Made by a program: the position numbers and the translations under genes. A stretch of 64,000 nucleotides of DNA from Homalodisca vitripennis (Eukaryota; Arthropoda; Insecta; Hemiptera; Cicadellidae), in NCBI RefSeq assembly GCF_021130785.1, contig NC_060207.1, forward strand, positions 102,527,001 to 102,591,000, written 5' to 3'. Below the pieces are notes generated by a model. The model was not told where the DNA came from. It made no database searches and was given only the letters and a program-made list of their open reading frames with translations. Positions 1-13,147 of the stretch are shown piece after piece. Within the stretch, counting starts at the first letter, position 1, and each line of letters opens with the position of its first letter.

Positions 1-432
1 GATGACATATCAAAATTTTCAAGTGCAAATATAAGGTATTTTTACAACATTTTGTTTGTATATGCTAACCAAATATTGCATTTGCACTTTCTAAAGCTCT
101 TGTAGTATTCACATTAAAATAAAAATATGTTTTTGCTCAAATAGTTTTAGCTCATGTCTTTCCTTTCTTTCAATCTGTGTTTTTCATTTTATAAGAAAAT
201 GATATGGCGATTAAAATTTGGTAAATTAAGCCAAAGTAGTTCAAAATCAAAGTAATGTTTATTTGAGATAAATATTACTTTTATTTTTTATATAATTAAT
301 TGTACTCCAATACAAAATTGCTTGTGTCATTTAGCCGCTACGAATAAACAGATAATTAATTCCTTAGAGTTTTATGAACGTATTTAAGAATTGTTGAATC
401 TGTTTCAAAATACTAATTATCTTATTAATTAA

Positions 433-1493
433 GGGGACCCGGAAACCCAAAAAATGATTTTTTTCAATTTTTATTTTATATTTTTTTATATGGCTCATTC
501 TGAGTTCATTGATATATAATACTTCTAATTATAATAACATATTTACCTCACAATAATTAGTTAAAATATGTTTGCACAAGACGTTTTGCTCAAATATAAG
601 GGTGCGCATCAAATTATTGCCTGTGTAAACTATTAATAATGTTAAATAATAAATATTAATGGCATAATGCTATGCCAGAGGCTATAATGGCTGCAATAAA
701 GCTAACCTTCAGGGCACTCGTTGACCAAAACCTACTAAAAAAATATTTACATGGTAAGACGCAAAATGTCAACGAGAGTGTTAATAGTGTCATATGGGCT
801 AGGATTCCAAAAAATAATGTTGCTACTCTAAAAATTCTTGAATTTGGAGTGTATGAAGCAGTTTCCAGTTACAATTATGGACACATTACAAAATGCAGAG
901 TCCTACATGAAATGGGTCTTCAACCAGGTATTCGCACAATAACCGCGTTGAAATTATTGGACTCTGAACGTATCCGAAGTGCTGAAAAAGCAGTGTAAGA
1001 CTTTGTTTGGCAAGCTAGAAGGAAGAACAAGCTAAATAAAAGAAAACTTGGACAAGATAAAGAAGAAACACCAGCTTATATGGCTGGAATGTATTAAGGT
1101 CATGAATAAAATAAGTATTTTCAGTTTTTTGCCGTTTTCCGAAAATTTAATTTTTTTAACATAAAAGGAACATAATCTCATAAACTATTGCAGATATTAA
1201 TTTAAAATTTTTACACAGCGTGTAGGTTGCTATGATACATATACTGAGTTTTTTTCACTGGATATAGTTAATATTTGTGTATTTAAAAAAAATATAATAC
1301 AAAAAAAATTTCAAAAGCGATATTATGAAATAATTTTTTTTCAGTTATGCTAGCACATACACACCTATAAAAACTCAACATATGTATCAAGAGTTACTTA
1401 AACAGTGCTAAAAAATTCAAGTCTGTACTACATACAGTTTCTGAGAAAATGTTCCTTATATTAACATTACGAAGATGGGCGTTCCAGGTCCCC
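433..1493 (+). mobile_element. TTAA-flanked DNA transposon remnant (Kolobok- or Mutator-like)
   Basis: Seen: the element is bounded by TTAA on both sides (429-432 and 1494-1497). Its ends form inverted repeats, GGGGACCCGGAAACCCA on the left against GGGGACCTGGAACGCCCA on the right. It encloses a degraded transposase tail at 672-1097. Known: TTAA duplications mark piggyBac and Kolobok elements. Inference: the encoded tail resembles the 'Mutator-like transposase' proteins common in invertebrate genomes, so Kolobok is the better guess, but the superfamily is not settled. At about 1.06 kb it is internally deleted and cannot be autonomous. Confidence 0.7.
672..1097 (+). pseudogene. C-terminal remnant of a DDE-type transposase
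   Basis: The first open stretch gives 108 residues and contains YLHGKTQNVNESVNSVIW, a motif I associate with Mutator-like transposase-domain proteins of invertebrates. An in-frame TAA at 996-998 interrupts it. Reading on in the same frame gives a further 32 basic residues (DFVWQARRKNKLNK onward) ending at TAA 1095-1097, which looks like the true C-terminus. The N-terminal half, including most of the catalytic core, is absent. It lies wholly inside the TTAA-flanked element and has no neighbours of its own. It is a broken gene, not an active transposase. Confidence 0.6.
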
Positions 1494-1577
1494 TTAAAAT
1501 CAGCTTCTCATAAAACTACAATAATTAATATTATTTGGTGATTATTTAAGAAGTGTTATTTTGTCTTTCAAAACAGT

Positions 1578-1860
1578 TTTAATTGTTCTTCAATCGTTTC
1601 CCGTTAGTCCTAGACTCAAAACTACCTCAAGTTTCTACTACAAATCTTCGTAATTTCTCGTTCAGTTTCTATTTTTATAACGCCGAAGGTTCATTTGTAC
1701 TTCTGATCTTCTGGTTCTGGTTTAATTGTTCTTCAATCGTTTCCCGTTAGTCCTAGACTCAAAACTACCTCAAGTTTCTACTACAAATCTTCGTAATTTC
1801 TCGTTCAGTTTCTATTTTTATAACGCCGAAGGTTCATTTGTACTTCTGATCTTCTGGTTC
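1578..1860. repeat. 143-bp direct tandem duplication (2 copies)
   Basis: Copies 1578-1720 and 1721-1860 are almost identical (both begin TTTAATTGTTCTTCAATCG) and differ mainly at the junction. The near identity implies a recent event. There is no recognisable coding content; an open frame across the second copy looks fortuitous. The array starts about 80 bp after the TTAA-flanked element. Confidence 0.9.
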
Positions 1861-3630
1861 GGTGACATGTTTCAGAAATCCGTTATTAAAGAAGGCTTGT
1901 ATAAAGTTCCGTATCAAGTTTTCAAATAAAAAGTCCTGTTATTCTCTTGCTGCTAAAACTGTTGTTCGTTTATTGTGAGCACATGACAAAAATAGAGTAG
2001 AATCTGGGTAACCAACACACAATGGAAGGTTTGAATATATTTTCTTTGAAGGACACGAAAAAGTGGTTGCCATAAGACACGACAATCACAGTAATAGTCG
2101 ATTTAAAGGGAGCAACAAATTGAGGACTAGAATTTCAAGATAAATTAATGCCCGTATAATCAATCCGGTCCAGGTGGTGATAATCAGTGTAATATATAAC
2201 CGGTTCGGACTCCGGTCGCGGAAATCTGGGAAAGCCAGCAAGGAAACCGGACCAAGGTTTACCACCGCTCTTTCTTCGGACTGAGGAACGTATTGTAGCT
2301 ACGAGCGGGGAATTCACTGTGACGCCGAAGAGCTTGCAGAAAGGATATTAAGGCACATTGTTTTTTCTAGAACTCAAATAATCTTGCAATTTAAAATGCG
2401 AATTATGTTAGTTTTACTCGTGCAGTTATGTTTTGCTAGTTGTTTTGTTCAGTCTTTATTGAGTCACAACAAATTCACCAGGAACCAAAAAGGAATTTAC
2501 GAGTAGGCACCTTTTCAGAAAGTGTAGACAATCTGCTCCAACGTAGGCCTCAAGGGACACAGCAATGATATAAATAAAATGGACCTGCATAAAAACCTTG
2601 TCTGGACGGCCTCTCTCTTTTTATAAGAATATATCACAACCGTTTACTGTATTATCCGCAGCTGTGTGGTTATTGGAAGAAATTTAACACGAGAATAAAA
2701 GCCAGATTTACGAATCACTCGTAGACTAAAATTCAGTTTCCGATGTACTCGCGCTATCCAAGAATATCTCAACTAGGTTTTATCGTGTCTTAAATTTAGC
2801 CGAGTTAGATTTACTTTCGCGCCTCAATCATAATTTGCGTCAAGTAGATGGAATATGTTGATGCGTTCGAAAATAGCTACCACTCCCATCAGCTGAGTAA
2901 CCCGCCGAGTGATCCGTCCTGACACCCTGTGGGTTGTGCTCTTCCACCCTACTACACTACTGTTCATTGTCAGTTCTGGGGACTTCTGGACAGGTTGAAA
3001 TACATGTTCGATTAAATGCCTTTCGGTTTATGTGAAGGTTTATGTTTACGTGAATGATTGTGAAGCCCTTTCCAAAAATAAGTCATCTGGAATTAGATTT
3101 AAAATCTTTAAATGTGAATGGTACCAAATCAAAACCAATGATTTAAATTTTTGGGGAGGACAGATCTCGCAGAGGGTGGAGGGAGGTATAGGATATCTCA
3201 CATTGCAGTGGTTTCCACACTATAAGTGCGACTCCAATTAAGCTCTCTTCCAAACTATATCAGCTTCTAACATTTTTTTAAAATAAAAATTCTTATCAAA
3301 TTAAATAAAGTAACTGTTGTATTATTATAAGGGACACATTATAAGTGAACAAAAATTAAACATATTTACAATAAATTCTTGGAGTCTATTCAGTGGAGAC
3401 GCATTTTGATTCGATGTTATAAATCTTACGCAGTGGTCCAAATGGTCTGTTGTTTAACTCCATGTTTGAGTAGCTTCCATTTGGGTTGTGTCAGAAATTG
3501 GTTAAACTGTTTGGTTAGTTTTGCCTTATGGAGTTTTTTAATATGTGGTACTCGATAGGTATTCATTCTCATTTATTCTTATGGGTGTATTGAGTTTGTG
3601 TACCAATTTATTTATTCTTCAGTTTTTTAC
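1861..3630. other. Non-coding sequence, nothing recognised
   Basis: Only short open frames occur and none resembles a known protein. A GC-richer patch at about 2,150-2,300 carries several CCGG-containing words but has no clear terminal repeats. Confidence 0.5.
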
Positions 3631-3960
3631 ATCGTGGTTATCTATAAGAACAATGTAAAACTATTCGCTAACGCACAGCCAAATCCCATGCAGCGATGTA
3701 CCATCATCGAATCTAGTGTTCCACTATATAAAATAAGCTTCATGCACTATTTCAAATCTATAAATCAGTTCTTTTCGAGATATCGTACGCACATGCAGAT
3801 AGAAAGCCAGAAATTACATTTTTCAATCCCCACGAGTTGCTTCGCGATATTTGGGCCGATAACTTAAACAACCTTGTGTTATAGTTATTTTTATTATATT
3901 ATTTAAATTGTTACATTACTTTAACTATTAAAAACTGTTATAGATTTTGGAATTATCTTT
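3630..3960 (+). repeat. Dispersed repeat family R1, copy A
   Basis: This copy shares a string of words in the same order with copies at 5,290-5,620 and, inverted, 18,574-18,745: CAGCCAAATCCCA, CATCATCGAA, AGTGTTCC, CTTCATGCA, TCTATA, CGAGATATCGT, and a CCCCACGAGTTG tail. The homology to the 5.3 kb copy continues through an AT-rich tail with a poorly conserved TTATTATATTATTT segment. No coding capacity is conserved between copies, so the open frame across it is incidental. The class of element is unknown. Confidence 0.75.
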
Positions 3961-4289
3961 TAATTAGGTTCTCATAAAAACTACTGAAGATAATAATTAT
4001 ACGATTTTTTACAATATCTAAAGTGTAAGCACTCCCATAATCCGTGATTTAAACAAAGTTGATCGTATAACAACTATAGGAAACTTGTATCGGTGATTCC
4101 GAAACAATTATTCAAAATATTTTAATGTACTTACAGTCTACCCTATACAGGGAATATTTGCTGTTGTTAATAAAGAAAATAATAGCTATTTTAATCGAAC
4201 TAATCGAATTCGAATTGATGCATGCACGTCTAAATTAATATAACACTCATATTGGCCATAATTGATATAATATTTTCAAATTTGCACGG

Positions 4290-4375
4290 GAACGATGATG
4301 ACGTAACGCCGGGCGGTGCGGTATATCTGTGACGTCATTTGACCGCCCAGTTCTCCGAAGTGCGTCATTTCCCTA
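4290..4375. promoter_or_regulatory. CRE-like cluster inside a GC-rich inverted repeat (candidate)
   Basis: TGACGTAA at 4299-4306 and a perfect CRE, TGACGTCA, at 4330-4337 lie 31 bp apart, with TGCGTCAT about 25 bp further on. GGGCGGT and ACCGCCC flank the second site as inverted repeats. This is one of few CpG-rich spots in an AT-rich region, which would fit a promoter or CREB/ATF-type element. No adjacent coding exon was found, so function is speculative. Confidence 0.25.
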
Positions 4376-5289
4376 CACACGAGTAGAAAGGTATCTACTG
4401 TAGGCTTTTAACAAGGGTCAGATAAAAATAGAGGACTCGGTTCGTCGCGGGCTCGGAGACACAGGTCGGTCGATGGCCTGAGACACAGTTTACCGAGGCC
4501 TAGACTAATTACGTAACAGAAAGTCTCAATGATAAAGGACTAATGTAGCCTTGACACGTTACGTAAGGTACAGGTGGATGTGATTGCAATAAGTACATGT
4601 TATAGCAACACGACTTCAAGGCTGCAGAGGCGTGATCAACAGATCCTCGAAAATTAATATTCTCCGCAAAGTCAAATTAAACATACTGTATCAATATAAA
4701 TACTATATTAACAAGGGGTTTCAATAATTACAATTTTCGTACAATTTTGTTATACAGAGCAAGTTTTACACCTCCCTCTACGTTTTCCCAATATTCAGAT
4801 GCCGCCGATCATTGTTTGGAAATAAATAGTGGGATTTTTCTAATTTTACTTTTTCTGGCACCATTTTATATTTGATATGTAGGAACTAACTTTTCAAAAG
4901 TAATTATCGTGTTGCAACTAACAGTTAGGACTACTGTTCTTCTTTATAGCTGAAAACGTTGATGCAAACAATTTTTGTTTATATTATTCATTCTAAAGAT
5001 AGGGCTTGTAAATGTTTAAGAACCAACTGAAAAGAGTCGAGTATTTTGTAACTTTGTACTTTTAAGGTAAACTTGTATGCAATTTTGTACATATAATTTC
5101 TGATTTAAAAAAAATATTATTTTAAATAATGCAAGGTAGAAATACGTCACACCACAACACGTGTCGTAATAGACTTTACTGAGTTGCATGCTAAATGATA
5201 AATGTCAATTGCTCATTGTCTCCATATGAAATCTTTCTCGTCATATTTCACATGATATATTCAGATTTTTGTTCATTAAATTGGGTAAT

Positions 5290-5620
5290 TGGGTTTCATA
5301 TCATTGTTACCTATAAGACCGTTGTAAAATATTTGCTAACGAACAGCCAAATCCCACGGAGTACCATAATCGAACTCAGTGTTCCTCGGATATACACGAA
5401 TCTTCATGCACTATTTCAAGTCTATAGATCTGTTCGTTTTCAAGATATAGTGTGTACAGACAGACAGATAGACATAATGAAATTTATCAACCCCCACGAG
5501 TTGTTTCGCTAAATCTGGACTAATAACATACACTTCTTAAAGTTATTGTTATTATATTATTTTAATTGTTACATTATTTTAACAATTTTAAAACACTGTT
5601 ATATATTTTAGATGCATCAG
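5290..5620 (+). repeat. Dispersed repeat family R1, copy B
   Basis: This is the second direct copy of the family at 3,630-3,960, with the same order of shared words, including CAGCCAAATCCCA, CTTCATGCACTATTTCAA and CCCCCACGAGTTGTTTCGC. A short GACA/GATA run (ACAGACAGACAGATAGACA) sits where copy A has CACATGCAGATAGA. The two copies are diverged, so they are not products of recent tandem duplication. Confidence 0.75.
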
Positions 5621-8412
5621 AAAAACTACCAAAGTTTTTGTAGTATATTATTTTTACAGTAGCCTATAATTTAAACATAACTGGTTGACATGGTTTTATT
5701 GTCAAGCATTTAATAAAAACTTAAGTGCCTAATATTTTATAAAAATGTATAATTTTCTAAATTACATTTATTTATAAACACAATTTCTTTAAATCATACA
5801 TCACTAACACGTAACATTCCCATAAGTCATAACTCGTTTACATTCAATAAAAATATCAATTCATATCTTCAGACGTTTTCCCTTGATACTGATTACAAAA
5901 TCCTTAATTTAAATGCTTATAAATATCGTAGTGTGGTATAAAAACTTGTTGTATTTTCAAAAGTTATTTAACAGGGAAATTATTTCAAAATAAAAAATAA
6001 TACACTCAAAAGCCAATTAGGAGCAATAACTAATCTTGATTTAACTTATTGTTGATACGTTGTTATACATCTAATTGGAATTTACTACTCCAGTGGAAAG
6101 TTATTTGCCCGTTAACGACCTTGTTGAATAAGTGACTCGCCGGTTGCTGATGACCTGGCCTTGAATTTGATGAACGAGTTGAGTTTGAACTGGGTATATC
6201 AGTAATTGCAAGTCATCCTATAAATCTTCCACGGCCAACGAAATAGTTGCTCACTCACATCTGTGTATAAGTCCTGCGCAAGCGAGGCGGGCTTTATTGT
6301 AAAAAAATAAGAGTAATATAAATATTCTATTTCGTGATATCTCGACTGTGTCCACAACATAAGGATTTCGTCACATAAATAAACTTATTGAAAAATATTA
6401 CATTTTGGATCTCCAATTCGGGTAAAGGCAAGAAAGCCTACTACAATATTTTTAACTTTATGTTCTTCAAGACATCAGAAACTAAAAATGATCACAATTA
6501 GATCAAAAATTGCGGACTGAGCATTTTGTAAACATAACAACAAACGAGAATAAAAGATAAGCATGTAGGCTAATTTTTGTTACATAATTCTGTTTTCAAA
6601 CTTTTGGTGGCAATTATTATCTGTAAGGACACAAACAAAAACAAAGCAATGCGAAACAGTTCAACACATCCAAAGTCAAATGTTAGTCTGTTGTACTTTT
6701 TTTACTCATACTAGATTTGTTTTCTAGTTAGATTTTGTTAACTCTTTCTACAAAAAGAGTTGTGATGTGTAGTATTAAATTTTAAAACGATCTTAAAATT
6801 GTTCTATTGTGTCATAATTGTTAATGTTGTGTTTTAAATTATTAATCTTATCTCATCAAAATCTTTAAAGTTATATCAAAGTTTATAAACTTACGCTTGC
6901 ATTTGAGACGTTTTCAAAGAATCCTTATGATGATGGTACAAACAATTTGCAAGTCATACTATGAACGTTCGAGTAGCTATTAATGTACTATTTTTTTAAA
7001 TATTAATCTACTCTTGCTACCCCTAACTTTGAGTAGAAATTAATCTATTAAAATATGAGATCTTCGAAACTATCATTGTAAGTAATCAATACAAAATCGT
7101 TCAGGTACTTGTACACGAACTTAACAGTGAGGGAGATGCGATGTCTGTATCTGTCGACAGTTCCATTCAAACAGTAAGTGACCTTACAGGAAATATTGTT
7201 GTGGTTGTGGTGTCGCCGCGACAACCGCTATTATTGTGAGGTATTCCACCCGAGGTCTGCTATGGGTAATGGTAATAGCGCTGGGAATGGAAAGTTGTAA
7301 ACAGTGATTTGTCACGCGTTCGTACAGTAGGCGGAGTTGCTAGGAGACTTGACCTAGCCTACTACCACCACACCACAGAGCAGTGCTGCCCCTGTACAGC
7401 TCCGCGTGTGGCCGAGGTCAAGGTCTGACGCGACCACGACTCTTGCCGTGCTCTGCAACATTGGCGTGTTGGTATCATCGTGTTGCTCATGAGATACACG
7501 CCAGTGAGCCGAAACCACGATATAATTACTATTCGATGTTAAGGCAAAACTGTCCATTTCTATCTACAAGCATAGACGTCATAGTCGAACGTTCTTTATA
7601 TTGACGTGACAACGTATATGTTGTACACAGCACTACAAAGCGTGCCACTCACACTCTCAATCGGCCATACAAATCTTAACTTATACAAATATGTATAGAC
7701 TTTCTGCACAACCCCCTCTAGTTGGGCCAGATGTATTACCCATCTCCCAGTTGTAGAAGGTCGGAGAAGCTGATTGACGTTTTAACCAAGCTTTGAACGC
7801 TTTCGGCGTATGAGAGTCGGGAGACTGGTGATAAAAACAACACCGGCCGGAGAGGGCAAGCGTGTAAAAACTACCGTCTTGTGTTGTCAACTTCTTATGT
7901 TATCCCTACCTCTAGTATCGTGAGTGAGTACGTCTTGCCCTCGTACGAAACTATCTTTTCTCACACAGTAGAGCTCTCTGCAAGCTGGCTTGCACGACTC
8001 AGGAAGCCAATAATATTCAAATTTGTAATATTATACAGTGGGTAGTGACTGTCGAGCTGATTAAATTCAACACGTGGGGAGTGCTCTATAGAAAACTATT
8101 CATCCGGACTAGAAGAATTAAGAAATCACTAATTGTTATTGATCTCACGGTAATAGTATACCTTAATAAGGTGAGCAAAAGGCATGACGGTCTTGACATT
8201 TCGATCAACTTATTCATTATAATCTAGTTTTGAAAGAGAGGTTTAAAATTACTGCAGAGTTTAAATATTAGATAAAAATGCAATACTTTACAAACAATCT
8301 AATAAACAATTTTCCACAACAGAGCTTATATATCTGTACTTGAAATCTGTATATAAACATAGACTTTTAGTAGATTGATCATATTTTCAAGATTATACAT
8401 TTTATGAGATAA
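5621..8412. other. Non-coding sequence before the satellite
   Basis: No gene was recognised. The GC-richer interval of about 7,130-7,600 contains overlapping open frames on both strands, without homology, splice-supported structure or motif that I can name. It could be an untranslated exon or promoter region, but nothing in the sequence proves this. Confidence 0.4.
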
Positions 8413-11400
8413 TTCTAAGTGTTTATTGGACCGTATTTAGTTTGGTTTGTGCTTTTAAATAAGCTTATTTGAAAAGTATTTACCGAATTGAAGTTAGTAG
8501 TAGCTCAGAATTACAGAAACATATATAATTGCATAAATCGTAAACGTAATATGAGTGCAAAACAGACGGTTTCAAGTAAGTAAACCAGTTATAACGAGAT
8601 TTTCTAAGTGTTTATTGGACCGTATTTAGTTTGGTTTATGCTTTTAAATAAGCTTATTTGAAAAGTATTTACCGAATTGAAGTTAGTAGTAGCTCAGAAT
8701 TACAGAAACATATATAATTGCATAAATCGTAAACGTAATATGAGTGCAAAACAGACGGTTTCAAGTAAGTAAACCGGTAGTAACGAGATTTTCTAAGTGT
8801 TTATTGGACCGTATTTAGTTTGGTTTATGCTTTTAAATAAGCTTATTTGAAAAGTATTTACCGAATTGAAGTTAGTAGTAGCTCAGAATTACAGAAACAT
8901 ATAATGATTGCATAAATCGTAAACGTAATATGAGTGCAAAACAGACGGTTTCAAGTAAGTAAACCGGTAGTAACGAGATTTTCTAAGTGTTTATTGGACC
9001 GTATTTAGTTTGGTTTATGCTTTTAAATAAGCTTATTTGAAAAGTATTTACCGAATTGAAGTTAGTAGTAGCTCAGAATTACAGAAACATATATAATTGC
9101 ATAAATCGTAAACGTAATATGAGTGCAAAACAGACGGTTTCAAGTAAGTAAACCGGTAGTAACGAGATTTTCTAAGTGTTTATTGGACCGTATTTAGTTT
9201 GGTTTATGCTTTTAAATAAGCTTATTTGAAAAGTATTTACCGAATTGAAGTTAGTAGTAGCTCAGAATTACAGAAACATATAATGATTGCATAAATCGTA
9301 AACGTAATATGAGTGCAAAACAGACGGTTTCAAGTAAGTAAACCAGTTATAACGAGATTTTCTAAGTGTTTATTGGACCGTATTTAGTTTGGTTTATGCT
9401 TTTAAATAAGCTTATTTGAAAAGTATTTACCGAATTGAAGTTAGTAGTAGCTCAGAATTACAGAAACATATATAATTGCATAAATCGTAAACGTAATATG
9501 AGTGCAAAACAGACGGTTTCAAGTAAGTAAACCGGTAGTAACGAGATTTTCTAAGTGTTTATTGGACCGTATTTAGTTTGGTTTATGCTTTTAAATAAGC
9601 TTATTTGAAAAGTATTTACCGAATTGAAGTTAGTAGTAGCTCAGAATTACAGAAACATATAATGATTGCATAAATCGTAAACGTAATATGAGTGCAAAAC
9701 AGACGGTTTCAAGTAAGTAAACCGGTAGTAACGAGATTTTCTAAGTGTTTATTGGACCGTATTTAGTTTGGTTTATGCTTTTAAATAAGCTTATTTGAAA
9801 AGTATTTACCGAATTGAAGTTAGTAGTAGCTCAGAATTACAGAAACATATATAATTGCATAAATCGTAAACGTAATATGAGTGCAAAACAGACGGTTTCA
9901 AGTAAGTAAACCGGTAGTAACGAGATTTTCTAAGTGTTTATTGGACCGTATTTAGTTTGGTTTATGCTTTTAAATAAGCTTATTTGAAAAGTATTTACCG
10001 AATTGAAGTTAGTAGTAGCTCAGAATTACAGAAACATATAATGATTGCATAAATCGTAAACGTAATATGAGTGCAAAACAGACGGTTTCAAGTAAGTAAA
10101 CCGGTAGTAACGAGATTTTCTAAGTGTTTATTGGACCGTATTTAGTTTGGTTTATGCTTTTAAATAAGCTTATTTGAAAAGTATTTACCGAATTGAAGTT
10201 AGTAGTAGCTCAGAATTACAGAAACATATATAATTGCATAAATCGTAAACGTAATATGAGTGCAAAACAGACGGTTTCAAGTAAGTAAACCGGTAGTAAC
10301 GAGATTTTCTAAGTGTTTATTGGACCGTATTTAGTTTGGTTTATGCTTTTAAATAAGCTTATTTGAAAAGTATTTACCGAATTGAAGTTAGTAGTAGCTC
10401 AGAATTACAGAAACATATAATGATTGCATAAATCGTAAACGTAATATGAGTGCAAAACAGACGGTTTCAAGTAAGTAAACCGGTAGTAACGAGATTTTCT
10501 AAGTGTTTATTGGACCGTATTTAGTTTGGTTTATGCTTTTAAATAAGCTTATTTGAAAAGTATTTACCGAATTGAAGTTAGTAGTAGCTCAGAATTACAG
10601 AAACATATATAATTGCATAAATCGTAAACGTAATATGAGTGCAAAACAGACGGTTTCAAGTAAGTAAACCGGTAGTAACGAGATTTTCTAAGTGTTTATT
10701 GGACCGTATTTAGTTTGGTTTATGCTTTTAAATAAGCTTATTTGAAAAGTATTTACCGAATTGAAGTTAGTAGTAGCTCAGAATTACAGAAACATATAAT
10801 GATTGCATAAATCGTAAACGTAATATGAGTGCAAAACAGACGGTTTCAAGTAAGTAAACCGGTAGTAACGAGATTTTCTAAGTGTTTATTGGACCGTATT
10901 TAGTTTGGTTTATGCTTTTAAATAAGCTTATTTGAAAAGTATTTACCGAATTGAAGTTAGTAGTAGCTCAGAATTACAGAAACATATATAATTGCATAAA
11001 TCGTAAACGTAATATGAGTGCAAAACAGACGGTTTCAAGTAAGTAAACCGGTAGTAACGAGATTTTCTAAGTGTTTATTGGACCGTATTTAGTTTGGTTT
11101 ATGCTTTTAAATAAGCTTATTTGAAAAGTATTTACCGAATTGAAGTTAGTAGTAGCTCAGAATTACAGAAACATATAATGATTGCATAAATCGTAAACGT
11201 AATATGAGTGCAAAACAGACGGTTTCAAGTAAGTAAACCGGTAGTAACGAGATTTTCTAAGTGTTTATTGGACCGTATTTAGTTTGGTTTATGCTTTTAA
11301 ATAAGCTTATTTGAAAAGTATTTACCGAATTGAAGTTAGTAGTAGCTCAGAATTACAGAAACATATATAATTGCATAAATCGTAAACGTAATATGAGTGC

Positions 11401-13143
11401 AAAACAGACGGTTTCAAGTAAGTAAACCGGTAGTAACGAGATTTTCTAAGTGTTTATTGGACCGTATTTAGTTTGGTTTATGCTTTTAAATAAGCTTATT
11501 TGAAAAGTATTTACCGAATTGAAGTTAGTAGTAGCTCAGAATTACAGAAACATATATAATTGCATAAATCGTAAACGTAATATGAGTGCAAAACAGACGG
11601 TTTCAAGTAAGTAAACCGGTAGTAACGAGATTTTCTAAGTGTTTATTGGACCGTATTTAGTTTGGTTTATGCTTTTAAATAAGCTTATTTGAAAAGTATT
11701 TACCGAATTGAAGTTAGTAGTAGCTCAGAATTACAGAAACATATAATTGCATAAATCGTAAACGTAATATGAGTGCAAAACAGACGGTTTCAAGTAAGTA
11801 AACCGGTAGTAACGAGATTTTCTAAGTGTTTATTGGACCGTATTTAGTTTGGTTTATGCTTTTAAATAAGCTTATTTGAAAAGTATTTACCGAATTGAAG
11901 TTAGTAGTAGCTCAGAATTACAGAAACATATATAATTGCATAAATCGTAAACGTAATATGAGTGCAAAACAGACGGTTTCAAGTAAGTAAACCAGTTATA
12001 ACGAGATTTTCTAAGTGTTTATTGGACCGTATTTAGTTTGGTTTATGATTTTAAATAAGCTTATTTGAAAAGTATTTACCGAATTGAAGTTAGTAGTAGC
12101 TCAGAATTACAGAAACATATATAATTGCATAAATCGTAAACGTAATATGAGTGCAAAACAGACGGTTTCAAGTAAGTAAACCGGTAGTAACGAGATTTTC
12201 TAAGTGTTTATTGGACCGTATTTAGTTTGGTTTATGCTTTTAAATAAGCTTATTTGAAAAGTATTTACCGAATTGAAGTTAGTAGTAGCTCAGAATTACA
12301 GAAACATATATAATTGCATAAATCGTAAACGTAATATGAGTGCAAAACAGACGGTTTCAAGTAAGTAAACCGGTAGTAACGAGATTTTCTAAGTGTTTAT
12401 TGGACCGTATTTAGTTTGGTTTATGCTTTTAAATAAGCTTATTTGAAAAGTATTTACCGAATTGAAGTTAGTAGTAGCTCAGAATTACAGAAACATATAT
12501 AATTGCATAAATCGTAAACGTAATATGAGTGCAAAACAGACGGTTTCAAGTAAGTAAACCGGTAGTAACGAGATTTTCTAAGTGTTTATTGGACCGTATT
12601 TAGTTTGGTTTATGCTTTTAAATAAGCTTATTTGAAAAGTATTTACCGAATTGAAGTTAGTAGTAGCTCAGAATTACAGAAACATATATAATTGCATAAA
12701 TCGTAAACGTAATATGAGTGCAAAACAGACGGTTTCAAGTAAGTAAACCGGTAATAACGAGATTTTCTAAGTGTTTATTGGACCGTATTTAGTTTGGTTT
12801 ATGCTTTTAAATAAGCTTATTTGAAAAGTATTTACCGAATTGAAGTTAGTAGTAGCTCAGAATTACAGAAACATATAATGATTGCATAAATCGTAAACGT
12901 AATATGAGTGCAAAACAGACGGTTTCAAGTAAGTAAACCGGTAGTAACGAGATTTTCTAAGTGTTTATTGGACCGTATTTAGTTTGGTTTATGCTTTTAA
13001 ATAAGCTTATTTGAAAAGTATTTACCGAATTGAAGTTAGTAGTAGCTCAGAATTACAGAAACATATATAATTGCATAAATCGTAAACGTAATATGAGTGC
13101 AAAACAGACGGTTTCAAGTAAGTAAACCGGTAGTAACGAGATT
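8413..13143. repeat. Satellite array, 25 monomers of about 189 bp with dimeric higher-order pattern
   Basis: Counting from TTCTAAG, monomers start at 8413, 8602, 8791, 8981, 9170, 9360, 9549, 9739, 9928, 10118, 10307, 10497, 10686, 10876, 11065, 11255, 11444, 11633, 11820, 12009, 12198, 12387, 12576, 12765 and 12955, ending at 13143. Lengths are 189 bp (type A, CATATATAATTG), 190 bp (type B, CATATAATGATTG) and one of 187 bp. A and B alternate strictly from 8602 to about 11443; later units are mostly A. Every unit carries the 14-bp palindrome AAATAAGCTTATTT. Identity between units is very high. There is no conserved reading frame. Confidence 0.97.
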
Positions 13144-13147
13144 TTCT

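Noticed and set aside
7354..7604. Overlapping open frames on both strands in a GC-richer patch
   Set aside because: No domain, no splice context and mutual overlap; the open frames are expected from base composition.
8413..13143. A CRISPR array
   Set aside because: The repeats are about 189 bp and contiguous, with no unique spacers, in a eukaryotic genome. The same applies to the 98-bp array at 15.4 kb.
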